From Gymnogyps californianus (taxonomy: Eukaryota; Chordata; Aves; Accipitriformes; Cathartidae), in the NCBI RefSeq assembly GCF_018139145.2, contig NC_059473.1, positions 6,936,503 through 7,000,502 of the forward strand: a stretch of DNA of 64,000 bases, written 5' to 3'. Numbering within the stretch: position 1 is the stretch's first letter; every line of letters begins with the position of its first letter. Below are positions 45,989-58,540 of this stretch, in pieces. The notes beneath the pieces are model-generated. The model was not told the origin of the DNA. It saw only the letters and a program-made list of their open reading frames with translations, and searched no databases. Made by a program: the position numbers and the translations under genes.

Positions 45989-48780
45989 TGTTGCATTATG
46001 TGGAACGATTTCTTTTTTCTCCTTCCTTTTCTTTCATTTTTTTTGATGAAAAACATGGAAACGTCACTCTTGTTAGCTCAGAGGAGTCCTTATTTGGGAG
46101 ATTTACCTCTTCTCTTTTGATGGTATTCGTTCTTTTCTCTTTAGATTATTCCCGTTTCTATCCAATTTATGATATATTCATACTAGTTTTCTAAAAGTAG
46201 CATGTTAGGGGTGCCTTATGCTTCTTGACCTAGCCCTGATGGACTCGCATAGAATTTTGTAGGTTAAAATCTCAGAGCTGTAGGGCAATAATTCCTTACC
46301 CTGTGATTAAAATATGCATTATACAATTGAAGAGGTATCCCTCTCACATTTCTGTGCTACATAAGCATATCCCACAAAAAAGCAATTGGATGAGTATTTT
46401 TGGTTATTTCCCAGGGGCTCATGGAAGCAGTGGCTGAAGGGAGACTGCTGATCAAAACCACTCAAAAAAGATTCTTCTCCTAAATATAAATTCTCTCAAG
46501 GCTATATATAATAAAATGAAAGCTGCCTCAGGCTATCATGCTGTTAGCTAAAATGGGTGACAAGGTCTGAAATCAGCTTTGTCACACAGTACTTTGGCCC
46601 AGACAAGCCCATTTATACTTATACCTTCCAGACCTGTCCTTTCATTTAGGAACTGGTTCAACCTGGGAAAATATTTCCTTTACATAAACATTTGTTCATA
46701 GGTCCATTCAATGTCCAGTGGGTCTCACAAAAGTGAGAACCTTTTCCTTCCTGAGTTGATGGAAGTGTTCTGATCTAGAAAACTGTGTGTAATTGCTTAA
46801 GGGACATTTCATATTGTTTATGAATTTCTTTTTAAAAACTTCTTGGGACTCTAAGGATCCCTTTTCAAAAGTTTTTCTTCCTTAATTGTTATGTTGTTGT
46901 CTCTTGTCCTTGAGAAGAGGGATACTTAGGATACCTTCTCTGCTATATGTAAAAATTCTGCTTTATCTTCATCTTTGCCATAATTGTTTTGGACATTTTC
47001 CAATTCTAAATGAACTTGTAGTAAGCAATGAGTGTTTGAAGATGGACTTCATGTCTAATGTTGAATGAGTGTCTGAATTTTTCTTCCTAATCTTTTGTTA
47101 CTCTCTTACCTACCCTGTATTTTCTCATGCAGTCATCTTGAGTCACATAGCCACAGTCTGGCCAGATGTTCGGAAGAGCTCTGCTTCCATTTTGGCATTT
47201 TAATAAGTAGCCAGGTTTTGTAAAGTGCCCACTGTGTGTCTGAAATGAGAATTTCTGGGCAATGTAAATTCTTGAAAATTAATGTTACATGCCTAAATTG
47301 GAGGGGAATTCTTTTGAAAAACAGGCCTATATTAGGAGTTTCTGAATTACTGAAAATCCATGTCACATAATTTTCACTACTATAACTTGTTAACTTAGGG
47401 TATCAGTGGCCTTCTCCCAAGTGTCATGTTTTCCTTAAAACTAAAGACATGGAAAGAAATTCCTAGATATAGGGAGGCATGGAAAAAAAGTAACTGTTGA
47501 CAACACAACAATTCATTCATTTCCTAACATCACAGGTCATGTACTGTATTTTAACTTAAACAATAAGGCCATTGTTCATACGGGAAAACAAGCACAGTTT
47601 ATGTAAAGGTTAAAAGACTGAAAAGGTTAAAGGCTGGTTTGGTTTTGGCAAGCTGTGATTTGCTTCTCTCAGGTGAAATGTGCAGGTTTCATGGTCTGGC
47701 AATTTGCTGGGCTCTTTGCTGGAGTGCCTACAGAAGAGATGAGAGGCAGCTGATTTACTGTGACTCGTTTCTTCATGATGGCCAATCTCGCCTTATTGTT
47801 TCCTTGTGCTATATCGAGCTCTGCTGTTTTCATTTATGTTGTAAACTTTGCAGGGAAGGGACTGCCTCCTTCCTGTATGTTTATATGCTATCATATTCCA
47901 TGCAAGCCAGATATCATCCAAAAGCCTTCTTTTCCTTCATAACGTTTTAATAGATACAAAGAGGTTTTTCAGTGTTATAAAGGGGATGCAAGGATCAAAA
48001 TCCTTGGAATTTCAGTGGAACTGGCTGCTTAACTGCCCTTCAGAATCTCTCTTCTCTGTTCTTTCAGCTGCCAGACAGCTTGGGGTGGGAGTTTTTATTA
48101 AGTCACTCTCTAAAGCCTGTTTCTTTAAGGGACTTTGGATCAGAGCTTTTAGTTCTCCAGCCACTTGGATTTATCAGCGTCTGAGAGGAATTGTGAGGAT
48201 CACTCCACAACAGAAATTACTTGTGTCACTACTGATAAAGTGGTATTAGAATTTGCAGCAGTTCTCCCCGATCAGCTCTATTTGTTAAGTTCAACTGTTT
48301 TTCTCTCTAGAATATGCTGCAAATGATGTTTTTATAGCCAGCCTAAAAAACCCTTGTTCACTAAATACTCGTTTTGTTCTATATTGAAATTCCAGGTAGA
48401 ATTTGGTACTCTTAATTAGAAGTGAGGTATAAAAGTATTATTTAGTCAGAGGTGTGGTAGGAGAGGAACTTAAATGCAGTAATGTTGATATTTATGCTAG
48501 AAAGCACAATTTAATCTTTTAAATTGTATATATATTTAAGAAATGTAGAGAAGACTATAAGCTACTGATTTTAAACTTTAGTGCTGATGTTGTTTATACA
48601 ATTGTGTAAATGCTACAATTCTGTCATTAAGTTTGCAAAAACAAGTGCTTAAATTCTGGCACCATCAAGCAGATTTTTCTAAGACATTTAAGAGTCTAAT
48701 TGTGCAGATACATGGTTTTCAGTAGTTGATTGTACAGCCTGGGTATTAGTGGCTCTGCCTTTTTGCTCCACTGCGAACTG
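45989..48780. other. Non-coding stretch, no gene seen
   Basis: No gene is seen. Overlapping open frames of 60 to 133 codons at 47639-48249 (+) have no domain I recognise, and their cysteine- and phenylalanine-rich content is what T-rich DNA gives. The AT-rich patch at 48480-48660 looks complex and could be conserved. Confidence 0.5.
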
Positions 48781-48845
48781 AGAGTTCTCAGCGTTTCTGA
48801 AAGTCAGTCTGCACTACTTTAGGTACTCAAATAGGTATGCAAAAA
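48781..48845. repeat. Old sauropsid repeat fragment
   Basis: AGAGTTCTCAGCGTTTCTGA, AAGTCAGTCTGC and TTTAGGTACTCAAATAGGTA resemble 'GAGTGCTCAGCACTTCTGAA', 'AATCAGACC', 'TTTAGGTGCCTAAATATGG'. This is another block of the old repeat group seen elsewhere in the window. It is degraded. Confidence 0.45.
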
Positions 48846-51800
48846 CTTGGGTGGCTTTCCAGACTTGGCTTAGCATCTGGATGTATCCAGGGTGCTATAT
48901 ACTTGTACACAACACGTTATAAAAATAAGAAAATGCACTGTTTAATATAACCTGTTTTAGACTTGCATTCTTTCTCCTATCACACAGAGTAGTAGTGCAA
49001 TGATTTCTTTCTCTTCTAGCTATATTTCCCAGATAACACTGTTATGTCCCACAACAGGTAAAAGCAGATAGCCAGGGCTGTGGAGGCTGGTCTCTCTGCG
49101 AGAGTATGATGTGAAATTTCAGTTTAATCCCACTGTAGTCTTCTGTTTACACAGCCATACTGTCCTGGGACAGGGAGTCGCACGGATTGCAAGCATTCTT
49201 GCTACGAGGAATCTGGGTCTGACAGGAATAGCCGATTCCCAAAGCTCAGCTCTGTTTAGAAAACTGGCTCTATTATCCAAGATTATGGCAGAGAGCAAAC
49301 ACTCCTCCAGTTTACCTACTTTACCATCAAAAGAAGCTTTCTTTTAGGAGTTTGAGTTACCAAACAGAGCATGTTTTCCCAGGAATAAGCGTTTGCTTCA
49401 AAGATGATGGGCAGGATTGCACTAACAGTGCAATGCCGTTTAAGTTGGTTTTACTCGAAATAACCACAGAGCAGGAGGCAGTGCAGCGTGTGGCACAGAG
49501 ACGTCTCACCAGACCGCATGAGCTCGCTTGCACAGGGAAGTAAGCTGGCTGTATACGTTTACAGCTGCATCCTGGCTAATAATTCCTGCTGAGAGGGGTT
49601 TTCGACGTGTGGACTTCCAGTATTGGTTTGGCGCTGGGCTGCATCTCCACTGCACAGTGTAGGCCAAACCCACATATAAAGGTGCCCTCAGAGCCATTTG
49701 CTAGCACAGTGCTTCAGGGGACATGATACCACACAAGTAACCGGAAAACTGTTGACTTTAAAAAATATCTTTTATTGTAAAACATCCTCTTTCAAACAAA
49801 AAGCTTCTGTTATTTACATAGTCGAGCACACTGTGTTTCGTGTATGAGGGGAGACTGCTGTATATCAACACACTCCACATTTGAAGTATTGCCCTTCAGC
49901 CATATTTCTGCTGGGGAGTGATTACTTTGTTAGAATCATATTCAATGAAAATATGGTTCCTCTTAGCAGATGCTCAACCCCTACATAGCAATTACTGTCT
50001 AATGTTTATTTTGCAGTGGTTACCGAGAGCTGTTGAGTCACTGACATCTTTGTTGAGAGTCCTGGGTTTTTTTTATAGTGCCATTTCACGAAGCCAAAAT
50101 CTGATTCTCAATGTCTATTGTCTTTCATGGGCTTTTAGAAAACTCTCCTAAAAAAGGCAGTGTTAACTGATTAGGGGCCAGTTAGCATGGCCAGACAGAA
50201 ACACCAGAAGGGTGTGTGAATTCTGAGCGTTGTCTTCATACGCACAGAGGTCAAGGGACTGACACAGCATATGCAGATAGCAAGCCTTAAATATACGCCA
50301 AGAGCATAAGTGTGTTTGTAGCATGATCCTTGTTAATCCTCTGTTCATTTTAAAAAATGACTAAGTGAATTAAGAACCTACATTCCATTGTTTTAATGTG
50401 ACATTATGCCAAAATCCTTTGAAAAGGTGGCTTGGGATCCTAATTCATTTTGCTGTTGCTGGACATGTTAGCCACTGTGCTAAAGGAAGAATAATACTTC
50501 TAAGGTTGAGTCAAGCAATCTGGATATGATTTCCAACTGTCACAGGGACTCTGTACTGCCTTGAATAAGTCATGCAGAGATTGCTTGAGAAAAGGATGTG
50601 AACTTCTGACTGGCGCCCACATTTTCAATATTAGATTTTTGAAAATCCCCATTTATTTGTCATGTAAGCCTGAAGGTGCCTCTCTTTCCGCTGATGATTT
50701 TCCCAAGATGATTAACTAGGTATCTGGCCACGGCCAGCACTGCTTGACTCTCAGTGTTACCACCAACTTAAGTACTCATGACTCAGCTCCCCTTGCAGGC
50801 ACCGGGCCCAGCTTCCCTGCTTGTTCCCTGCATGGACAGGGGCTCCCCTCAAAGGCAGGGGAGATGGCTGTTCAGATTCAGAGATTAGTTTGCTGGTGCC
50901 TCTGAGCATTTCTAATGGAAATAAATAGTAAGTAAACGACATAGTGGGTATGAGATGGTTACTCATATGGTTCTTTCTGTTTCCTACCCTAGAGACCCTA
51001 ATGTGCATTCTTGTGTCAAGAACTACTGTTGATGCAGCACCACAATACCACAGATTTTTTTAAAAAAGAAGGAAACAGAATCAATTAAATGCAATTATAA
51101 TTAAAGTCTACTGACTGCAAGTTTGTTCTGGCTGATTAGACAAGCTGAATGAGAAATTTCTTGATCATGAAATTTTGTATCATACCACCACATGTACAAT
51201 CCTTTGTTTACACAGAAACCTCCATATTATGCTTTGTTTATTTTAAAAATCAAGTTCTATTTTTAAAATATAATGACATGCCAGTAAAACCAAAAGGAGC
51301 ATTGGCATATTCATTCACTCACAGCCTCCTTTTGTTACCATCTTTCCCCCTGGCAAATGAAATAGAAAATCATGCCTTCTAATAGGTTCATTTGTAAACT
51401 CAGCGGATGTGGGCAAATGAGGGGCAAGTGAGGCAGCTGCATGATCAGGATTCCTGACTTGTGAAAGCAGCTTTTTGGCAGTGGCAACCAAGTCTTTGGT
51501 TTGTTTTGTTTTGCTTTGGCTGGTCTCTAATAAGGCCCCCAATTTCCTCCTTGTTCTGGCTGCTGCTGAACTGCTGATGAGTCTGTAAGGGCATCTCGGG
51601 GTCATCTGGCTGAGGGTTGGTGGGAGCTTGGACTCTTCATACAGCCCAAAAGGACTGATTTCATTATTTTTTACCTGGTTCCCTTGAACAGTTCCAGGCA
51701 TGATAATCTGTCAGATGCTATTTTCCAATAACTCTTAGACACTTTTGGAGACTTGCAAATGAAATCTACCGCTAGATTTCCCCACTGTGGTTTCATCCAT

Positions 51801-52165
51801 TCTTCTGTATTCCGGTCAAGATGTGGTGTCTTTCTCAAACGGACACTTGGCTGAGCTGGGAGCTGTGGGATTGATGTTTGAGTCACTGGGTGAAACTGTA
51901 TCACAGTGCTGTTCCACAGTGATATGATTTAGGTTCCTTTGGTGCCAAGTATGAGAGGGCTTGGTGATGTTATTTTTAGGAATTGCTGGAGACTTGACGC
52001 TAAGAAGTCTAAGCTCAGCACTCCAGAAAACCTTGAGCAGGACCCTCTCAAGGACTAGCAGTGCAAGCCTGGATCAGCCTGTGCTTTAGCATGCCTTAAT
52101 AAGGATTACCTTGTAAAAGCTAATGCTCAACAAATCTGTATTTGTGCATTGTTGGTTGCCTTTTT
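48846..52165. other. Non-coding stretch, no gene seen
   Basis: No gene is seen. The most notable open frame is at 51315-51701 on the minus strand (128 codons), alanine-, lysine- and serine-rich. It shows no domain, no signal peptide and no membrane segment that I recognise. A weak old-repeat match may lie at 50600-50690. Confidence 0.5.
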
Positions 52166-52210
52166 AAAAAAAAAAAAAAAGAAAAAAAAGAAAAAAAAGA
52201 AAGAAAGAAG
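52166..52210 (+). repeat. A-rich purine tract
   Basis: An A15 run is followed by two GAAAAAAAA units, then GAAAGAAAGAAG. All 45 bases are purines. It is a simple repeat and a possible triplex-forming (H-DNA) sequence. Confidence 0.95.
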
Positions 52211-54698
52211 TCAGAGTGACTCTGTTAGACTAAAGCGATTGTGTGCTTGCCCAGCTCCAGGTAGTGTGGGCATTTGCCTTGTGAAACAACCACACGTTTC
52301 AGAGGCTGGCACAATATGATTGCTGTATTCAGCAGCCCAGGCTTCTTGGAGTCGCAAAGGACCATCCATTGAAAAGTAAAAAGAGATCATGAGAAAGTTT
52401 GTGGGTGTTTACAGGAATTTGCAAATTTCCCATTCATTTTCTATGAGAGACTCACAAGGGCTGGCATTTCCTGACCAAAAAAAGGAGGGGAGTGCTGGGG
52501 GTGGGGGGAAAGCACTTGTCTACATCATATTGCTAATCATGTATTCAAAGTTGCAGGAGGTATAGAAGGAAACCAAATAGGTCCATACGGATAACGGGAC
52601 AGATAATCATAAGTCTGCGTATAAGCCAGACTGAGAACTGTGAGATCTCGTGGCATGCAGATGGATTGTATTGCTGTGGGCGACAGCTCCAACTCGGACT
52701 TTTCAGAAATTAGGTGGTCTGTGGTGTTGGCTCCTTCTGCACATTACTAGTCTTGGATGTCGAGATTACATTCACAGTTCCCAAGTTCAAACCTCAGCAT
52801 ACTACACACCCACAGATTCCCACAGTTTTGTCCTACAAAATGTCTCCTCTAACAGAAATCTCCCAGTCCTTGCGTGCTTTCTTTTTTCAGGGTTGCAATG
52901 AACAGCTTTGATCCGAACAGAAGACTGAATGTAGCATGTTTTCCCACCTATGACCGGGTCTGTCATGTGCTAAACCTGAAGTAAACAAGTATTACTAGAT
53001 CCCACCCCCTTCACTTTTAGTTGCAGCAGGACATTTACTGCAAATGCGCCTCTGAATTTCACGGCAAATGTTTCAGCTCTTTTTGCCTGCTTGCCTCGGT
53101 CGTTTTTGTGAAAATGGGTGTGGGAGGTTTTGCTCACGTTGCTGCTGGAAGAGTATCTTCACATGAATAACTCAATTAGTACAAGCAAAAAAAATTCAAT
53201 AACACCTATTCTCTCTTCTTTACTCGCTCTTTACTGCTTGTTTTGGTCTACTTTTCCTGATTAAAAAGGGGCGTGTATTTAGTGATCAGTCACAAGCTAC
53301 AAATAATGAATAATGTGTAATTTGGGAACCATCAATTAATGATTATAGCTCATCAAGGCTCCTTTGTCGTAGGTGAAATACAGATGTAGTAGGAAGACCA
53401 CATTGCTCTAAAGAGCTTAGTAAACGAAGTAGAAAAAGGATGGTGTGGGAAGGGAAACAAAGTCACAGAGTAGTGACCAGTGCTACAGAAGAATTGGCAG
53501 TAAACGTCTAAGTCTTGTTTGGGAAACTCTGCTTCTGTGTCTTTTCATGTGACTTCTTTGCTCATGTGTTTAGTAGAGTGGATCTTGTTCTTTGTGAAAC
53601 ATAACCTTCTGTTCAGTTTAAGTACAGATATAGTCCCGCTGGGGCTAAAGAGACTTCTCACGTGCCCACAGTTAGGAACCATATGTATGTGCTTTCTTGG
53701 ACTGGGGTTTGTAATACATATTACAGCAGTAATTAGACTTGCTCAAAATCCAAATCAGGAAAGAATACTTAGATAGTTTATCCACAGCAAATAATTCAGC
53801 AAGTCTGTCACCAGTGCACTTCTGGTCTGTATAGATATTGCACACAGTAATTCATCTCTATAGAAAGGGCCCATCAATAAAGGCCACCCATTCTTTCACA
53901 GTGAAGACCACCAATCCTTCAGTTGTCATGACTTCTCTGAGCCCATTGTTCCTTACTTCCTTTCTCATATAATAATTCCGACTTCCATGACCTTTCTGTC
54001 TGCTCCTCCAACATGGATTTTTAGAGCACCTACCACAGAAACAAAGCTGAATCCCAATGATTATCGGTCTTCATTCCTTTCACCCTAGATGGAGCTGTAT
54101 TTTCCTTTCACTCCATTTCCGTTTAGACTTTCTTTTCCAATTCCTTTAAACTGTCTGTCTCGGCTGCCTGGTTTGCAAAGGCTTCTTGTGCTGTTACTGT
54201 GTTTTTCTCACACCCCTCTGAAAGCCACAAGGTCAAAACAATGCTTCTAATCTCATTTGAAATCCCTTGTGTACTTTGTTTAGTTATGTTTTTGTGCCAG
54301 TTTTCTTGACAGATTTTTTTTCTTTTAAATGGGGGTTGCAGTTTCTTCTCAGGGGTTGAAGTTCTGGCTTCATAGAAATCAATGCAAAGCTTCCGCTACC
54401 TTCAGTTAGGCCAGGATTTTGTTCAGAGTCCTGAAAGAAAAAAGATAGTTATTACTTCTTGTTCCCACATCTCTAGAGTTTTAGTAGACTCTATAGAAGT
54501 TCAAGAAATATGAAAAATGTACTAGATAAGAGTACAGGTAAGAGCAAAATTTCTTTCAGCCTGTTTCAGAAGGATGGGTTTAATTTTTTTTTTCAGATTT
54601 ATTGAACCACAACAATTTTTTTCTTAGCTTTAAATAGTACATTTGTGTGTTTTCTGCCATTCTGCCATCCTTATTTACACTGAGTGTGTTCCAAACCT
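52211..54698. other. Non-coding stretch, no gene seen
   Basis: No gene is seen. A G-rich patch at 52487-52508 (G4, G5 and G6 runs) is a weak quadruplex candidate. The open frame at 53519-53776 (+) has a few hydrophobic stretches but no recognisable family. Confidence 0.5.
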
Positions 54699-54745
54699 CT
54701 CTGAAGTTAGTGGAAACACTCCCATTGAACTCAGTGAACTTGTTT
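54699..54745. repeat. Old sauropsid repeat fragment
   Basis: CTCTGAAGTTAGTGGAAACA, CTCCCATTGAACTCAGTG resembles 'TTGAAGTCAATGGAAAGACT / CCCATTGACTTCAGTGGG', a block of the same old group. A further TGAAGTCAAAGGG follows at about 54778. Confidence 0.5.
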
Positions 54746-57700
54746 CAAAAACACATTAGTGTTTCCCTACTCCACCTGAAGTCAAAGGGAAATTAGAAAG
54801 GCTACCTGTGGCGTAAAATGCTGCTCATTGCAAGAGACAGAGAAGCTTTCCTTTATTCTGTGCTGTTTACTATCTCATTTGAGGGAATGCTTGCTTTATA
54901 AGGATGTAGCAGTGCACTGCCTGCTTGTGCTTCAGTATCTGTATGAGCCCTCAATTTTAACTTTTGCACTAATGTCAGACAATTAAATACACTTTTTTCT
55001 GCTTCTTGTAAAATAGCAGAAGGTGATAAAAGCCCAAATACATTCAAGAATTATGTTTTTTTACTGTTTTGGGCTTCAGTCTCCATTTGCTGCATTTTTA
55101 GCAATTTTTTTTGTCTAATAATTCTATATAGAATATGTAGCTTATAGTCAAATTTACATCTCCACCTGAACCGTGCGGAAGAAATTTGAGAGGTGATGCT
55201 TTGAGTGCAGGCAGAGGTGGGAAACAGCGGTGAGAACCAGCTCTGTATTTTTTCCAATATACTGTAGAATTCTTATTTTGGACACTTGGCAAAAATTGTA
55301 TTGTGGAAAAATAGGCATCGTCATTGTGAGCTCTCCCTGTAAACAAGGACAAGAACAGGTGAAGAATTAAAAAAAAAAAAAAAAAAAAATTGCACAGCTA
55401 TTCAGCAGGACTGTTCTTTGGTAACAGGAAACTTAGTCCTAACTAGAGCTGTGTATGAGACACCAGGCACTCAAAGCTGAATTTGTTGCACTAACTGTGC
55501 CCTAGGGGTTTGCTGACCAGTTAGGAGGATCAACAGAAGAAACAATAAAGCATTTTTATTAGCCTTGAAGTCAGACCAGTGGGAATTTTTCAGAGAAGGG
55601 CCTACCCTAGATCTTTTTCATAAACTAACTTCCTCGAAACTATTTGATAACAAGAGAAACAAAAACAATCAAAAGAAGGGTGGGGGGAGAGAAAAACCTA
55701 CCATTTGTTAATTACACAGTCAGATGTTTTGGAAATGTCAAAATGTGGCAACTCCATACCATTTCTGTCAACCATTGTGTATAAGTGGTTGCAGGCATCT
55801 TGTCTCTATGTCGGGAAACTTTAAGAGCAGGATGAAGATTGTCCGCATGTGAAAACTACACTGCTATTTGGACCTGAACTGTATTTTGTCAATGACTTGC
55901 CACCTCATCATCATGATTATTGCATTCAAAAGTCTCAGACAAAACAAAGGGACCGTGCAAACGTACACTGAGAGACAGGGATTTCAACTGGAGAAATACT
56001 TTGAGTTACTAATTGCATATGATGTTCTCAGTGATAGTGCTGTATCTGCTGCTGTCAGATCAAATAGTTTTTTCTGTTTCTCTTACTGTCTAGGGACGCT
56101 GCAGCAACGGAGGTAAGGGATGACTGCCCTTAGCTTAGTTTGCTGCCCTCTGGGTCAAGCTCTGAATATTTTAATCTGACAGAAATAAAGATCAGGAATC
56201 TCAAACAGCAGTACAGTTGGCTAGTAGATAATAGTACTTCCAGAAACTAGGCCTTTTGAGTTAGGCTTTTTTTCCTCTTATGCCTTACTCTGACCTAAAT
56301 CATTATTGCTGTAAAAGATAAAAGCCCAAACCCTTGATTTCAATGGGAAATAGATACATAAATACCTTCAAAGATTTGATTTAATACTGCATCTAATATG
56401 CACTGAAGTTAATAGCACACTTGGAATTGATTCTGCTGAGCATAGGCTCAGATCCTTTTATACTAATGTTGCAGCTGAAGCTTTAGGCACTGCAGAAATG
56501 TGATTCTAAACCAGGGTTCTTAAGCAAGGTCACCTGATTTTCAGTGTTGTCTTAGTTCTCTTGAATTCAATGAAGCTGGAGCTACTTTCTTTTTGAACTA
56601 CGCAAGAGTTTCTCAGATGCTTAAAAGAAGCATCAGTGGGCTCAATGAAACTTTTCTTGCAACTATTGACTTGAATTTTGAGTGGGTTTTTTTGTTTTCT
56701 GTATCAGAGTCGAGAAACTTAGCTTATGGGTACCTCTGTATAATTTCTTGGCCTTTGTTTTTAGAGATGACCATGAGGATTTCAAAGCAATAAAGTTAAT
56801 CTACCCGTATGTCACTACTCTCTCCAGTGTCTTTGCACACTTAAAATAGACCAAAATTTTTTCTCACTAAATAAGCTAGTCAAAAACCTGGAAATACCAC
56901 AGTTGATGAACTGGTGACAGGTTGGGCCAACTTTTTTTCTTTTTTTTTTTTTTTTCCTTATGATTACCAGTCCTTGATTTTCTTATTGTCAAGGTCACCA
57001 GAAAGCTGTGGAAAACTTTATCCCAAAAATGCTGGGATTACTGACTTTTTGTGCTATTTCTTGAAGAAAAAATGTAAAAAACGTGAAGAACTTGCAGAGT
57101 CTCTGCCCTCAAGTCTCTTTACAAGAAACTATTTTTTATTATTAGATACTGGACCAAGCTGCCCTGCAATTTTTCCATTGCTATTAACTGTAAATAACTC
57201 CCAGTTTGTATTAACCCTTTTTGCTTATGACAAGCAAAACTGTTTTGTATCTGCTGGGCATAATGAGAGAAACAGATGAGCTGAGAAGTTGAGGCTGGGT
57301 CTGAAGCAGAGCTCTTTTGTGCTGGGACTGTGTTTATGAACTCCTCTGCTAACATTCTCATTCCTGACTCCCCTTAGAGAGCGGAAATATTTTTATCGGG
57401 TAGAACATTTTGGGAAATACATCCATGGTAATGCTGGATTTGATCTTGTGCCTGCTGAAGTAAATGACGACGTTCTTGTTAGCCTTTGGGAAATGGTTGT
57501 GCTCTGCAAAGATTGTCCCGAAAAGACATTACTATCTATCTGATAGGTCCAAGCTGGAAAGCTGTAGCTCTAAATTCAATTCCTAAATCTCTCTGGTTGT
57601 CCAAAGACAGTAAGACCTTAGATATGACTGGGGCATGTAGATGCTGTCTAACAAAAAATGCTAATAGGAATAAAAATATTAATACATGTTCAGTTAAGGA

Positions 57701-58479
57701 GGAAAGCAGCTCTTTTCGAGCAACTCTTGAGAGGGAAATTCTCTAGCCCTGTGTATTTCCTTCTGGAATGCCCATGTAATGCCAAGATCGTGTCCCAGTC
57801 TTGACTCCCAAATCCTCTGCCATGGCTTAATTACAGAGTGGGACTCTGGGAGAGAATTTTCAGATGCCTTTATGGACACTAAAGACAATGGAAATACAGA
57901 GAAAAAGTACATGCTTCAAAGTGTGTGATGCTTTGGAATCTAAAGATTCCAAGATTAAAGATGCTGAGATACCCAGTGCAAGAAATCCTGCGTACCTGTC
58001 AGGCTGCCGTTGACCTGAGCTGATCTGTATTTTAAATGCTCCACTTATGCATATGAATCTGAAGAGTGAACCTATAATGAAGATAGAAGATGCAGACTTC
58101 CCTTTACAGGGCAGGTTTTAATCTGTTTTTCTTTATACACAACAGTATACAGCATCTCTTCTATGAAACTTAGAAATTTCTTTTCACATTGATTAAGAAC
58201 TCTTATCAGAGAAATACAGTATGAAGTGGATTCATTTAAAATCAATCTTGTCCACATTGATGCCGCATCTTATAGATGAGGAAAGTTTTATACCTACTCT
58301 CACTTTGCCACAAAAGAGGGAAAAAGTGGTTACTATAACCATTTAAAAATTCTTGCACTAAAAAGATTACCAGGTACTGTTGCATTTTTTTATGGGAATT
58401 ATGGCACAGAGGCACTGGCCAATAAAGTTCATTAGGTGTTTAAAATATATTTGAGCTTCTTGGCCAGACAAAATTAACA
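54746..58479. other. Non-coding stretch with A and T tracts
   Basis: No gene is seen. It holds an A21 run at 55369-55389 and a T-rich tract at about 56932-56956. A piece with TTGATTTCAATGGGAAA lies at 56335-56351 and may belong to the old repeat group. Open frames at 56914-57279 (+, 121 codons, running through the T-tract) and 57486-57746 (+) are unrecognised. Confidence 0.5.
55369..55389 (+). repeat. A21 homopolymer
   Basis: An uninterrupted run of 21 A followed by TTGCAC. No retroposed gene copy is recognised upstream. Confidence 0.95.
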
Positions 58480-58540
58480 GTTGGCAGGAGGTCACACAGG
58501 AACCTTTTGGCAGAGCTGAAAAGTGGTTCCAGCCTCCCTA
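58480..58540 (-). repeat. Possible MIR-like fragment, antisense
   Basis: GTTGGCAGGAGGTCACACAG, GAACCTTTTGGCAGAGCTGA resembles antisense MIR ('AAGGTCACACAGGAAG', 'GTGGCAGAGCTGGGA'). A possible further piece (TTATAGATGAGGAAAG at 58270) lies 200 bases to the left. This is a weak match. Confidence 0.35.

Noticed and set aside
47639..48249. Three overlapping plus-strand frames of 60 to 133 codons
   Set aside because: Overlapping frames in different phases, T-rich composition and no homology recognised. They reflect low stop density.
56914..57279. 121-codon frame starting in a T-rich tract
   Set aside because: The N-terminal phenylalanine run is the T-tract, and no domain was seen downstream.
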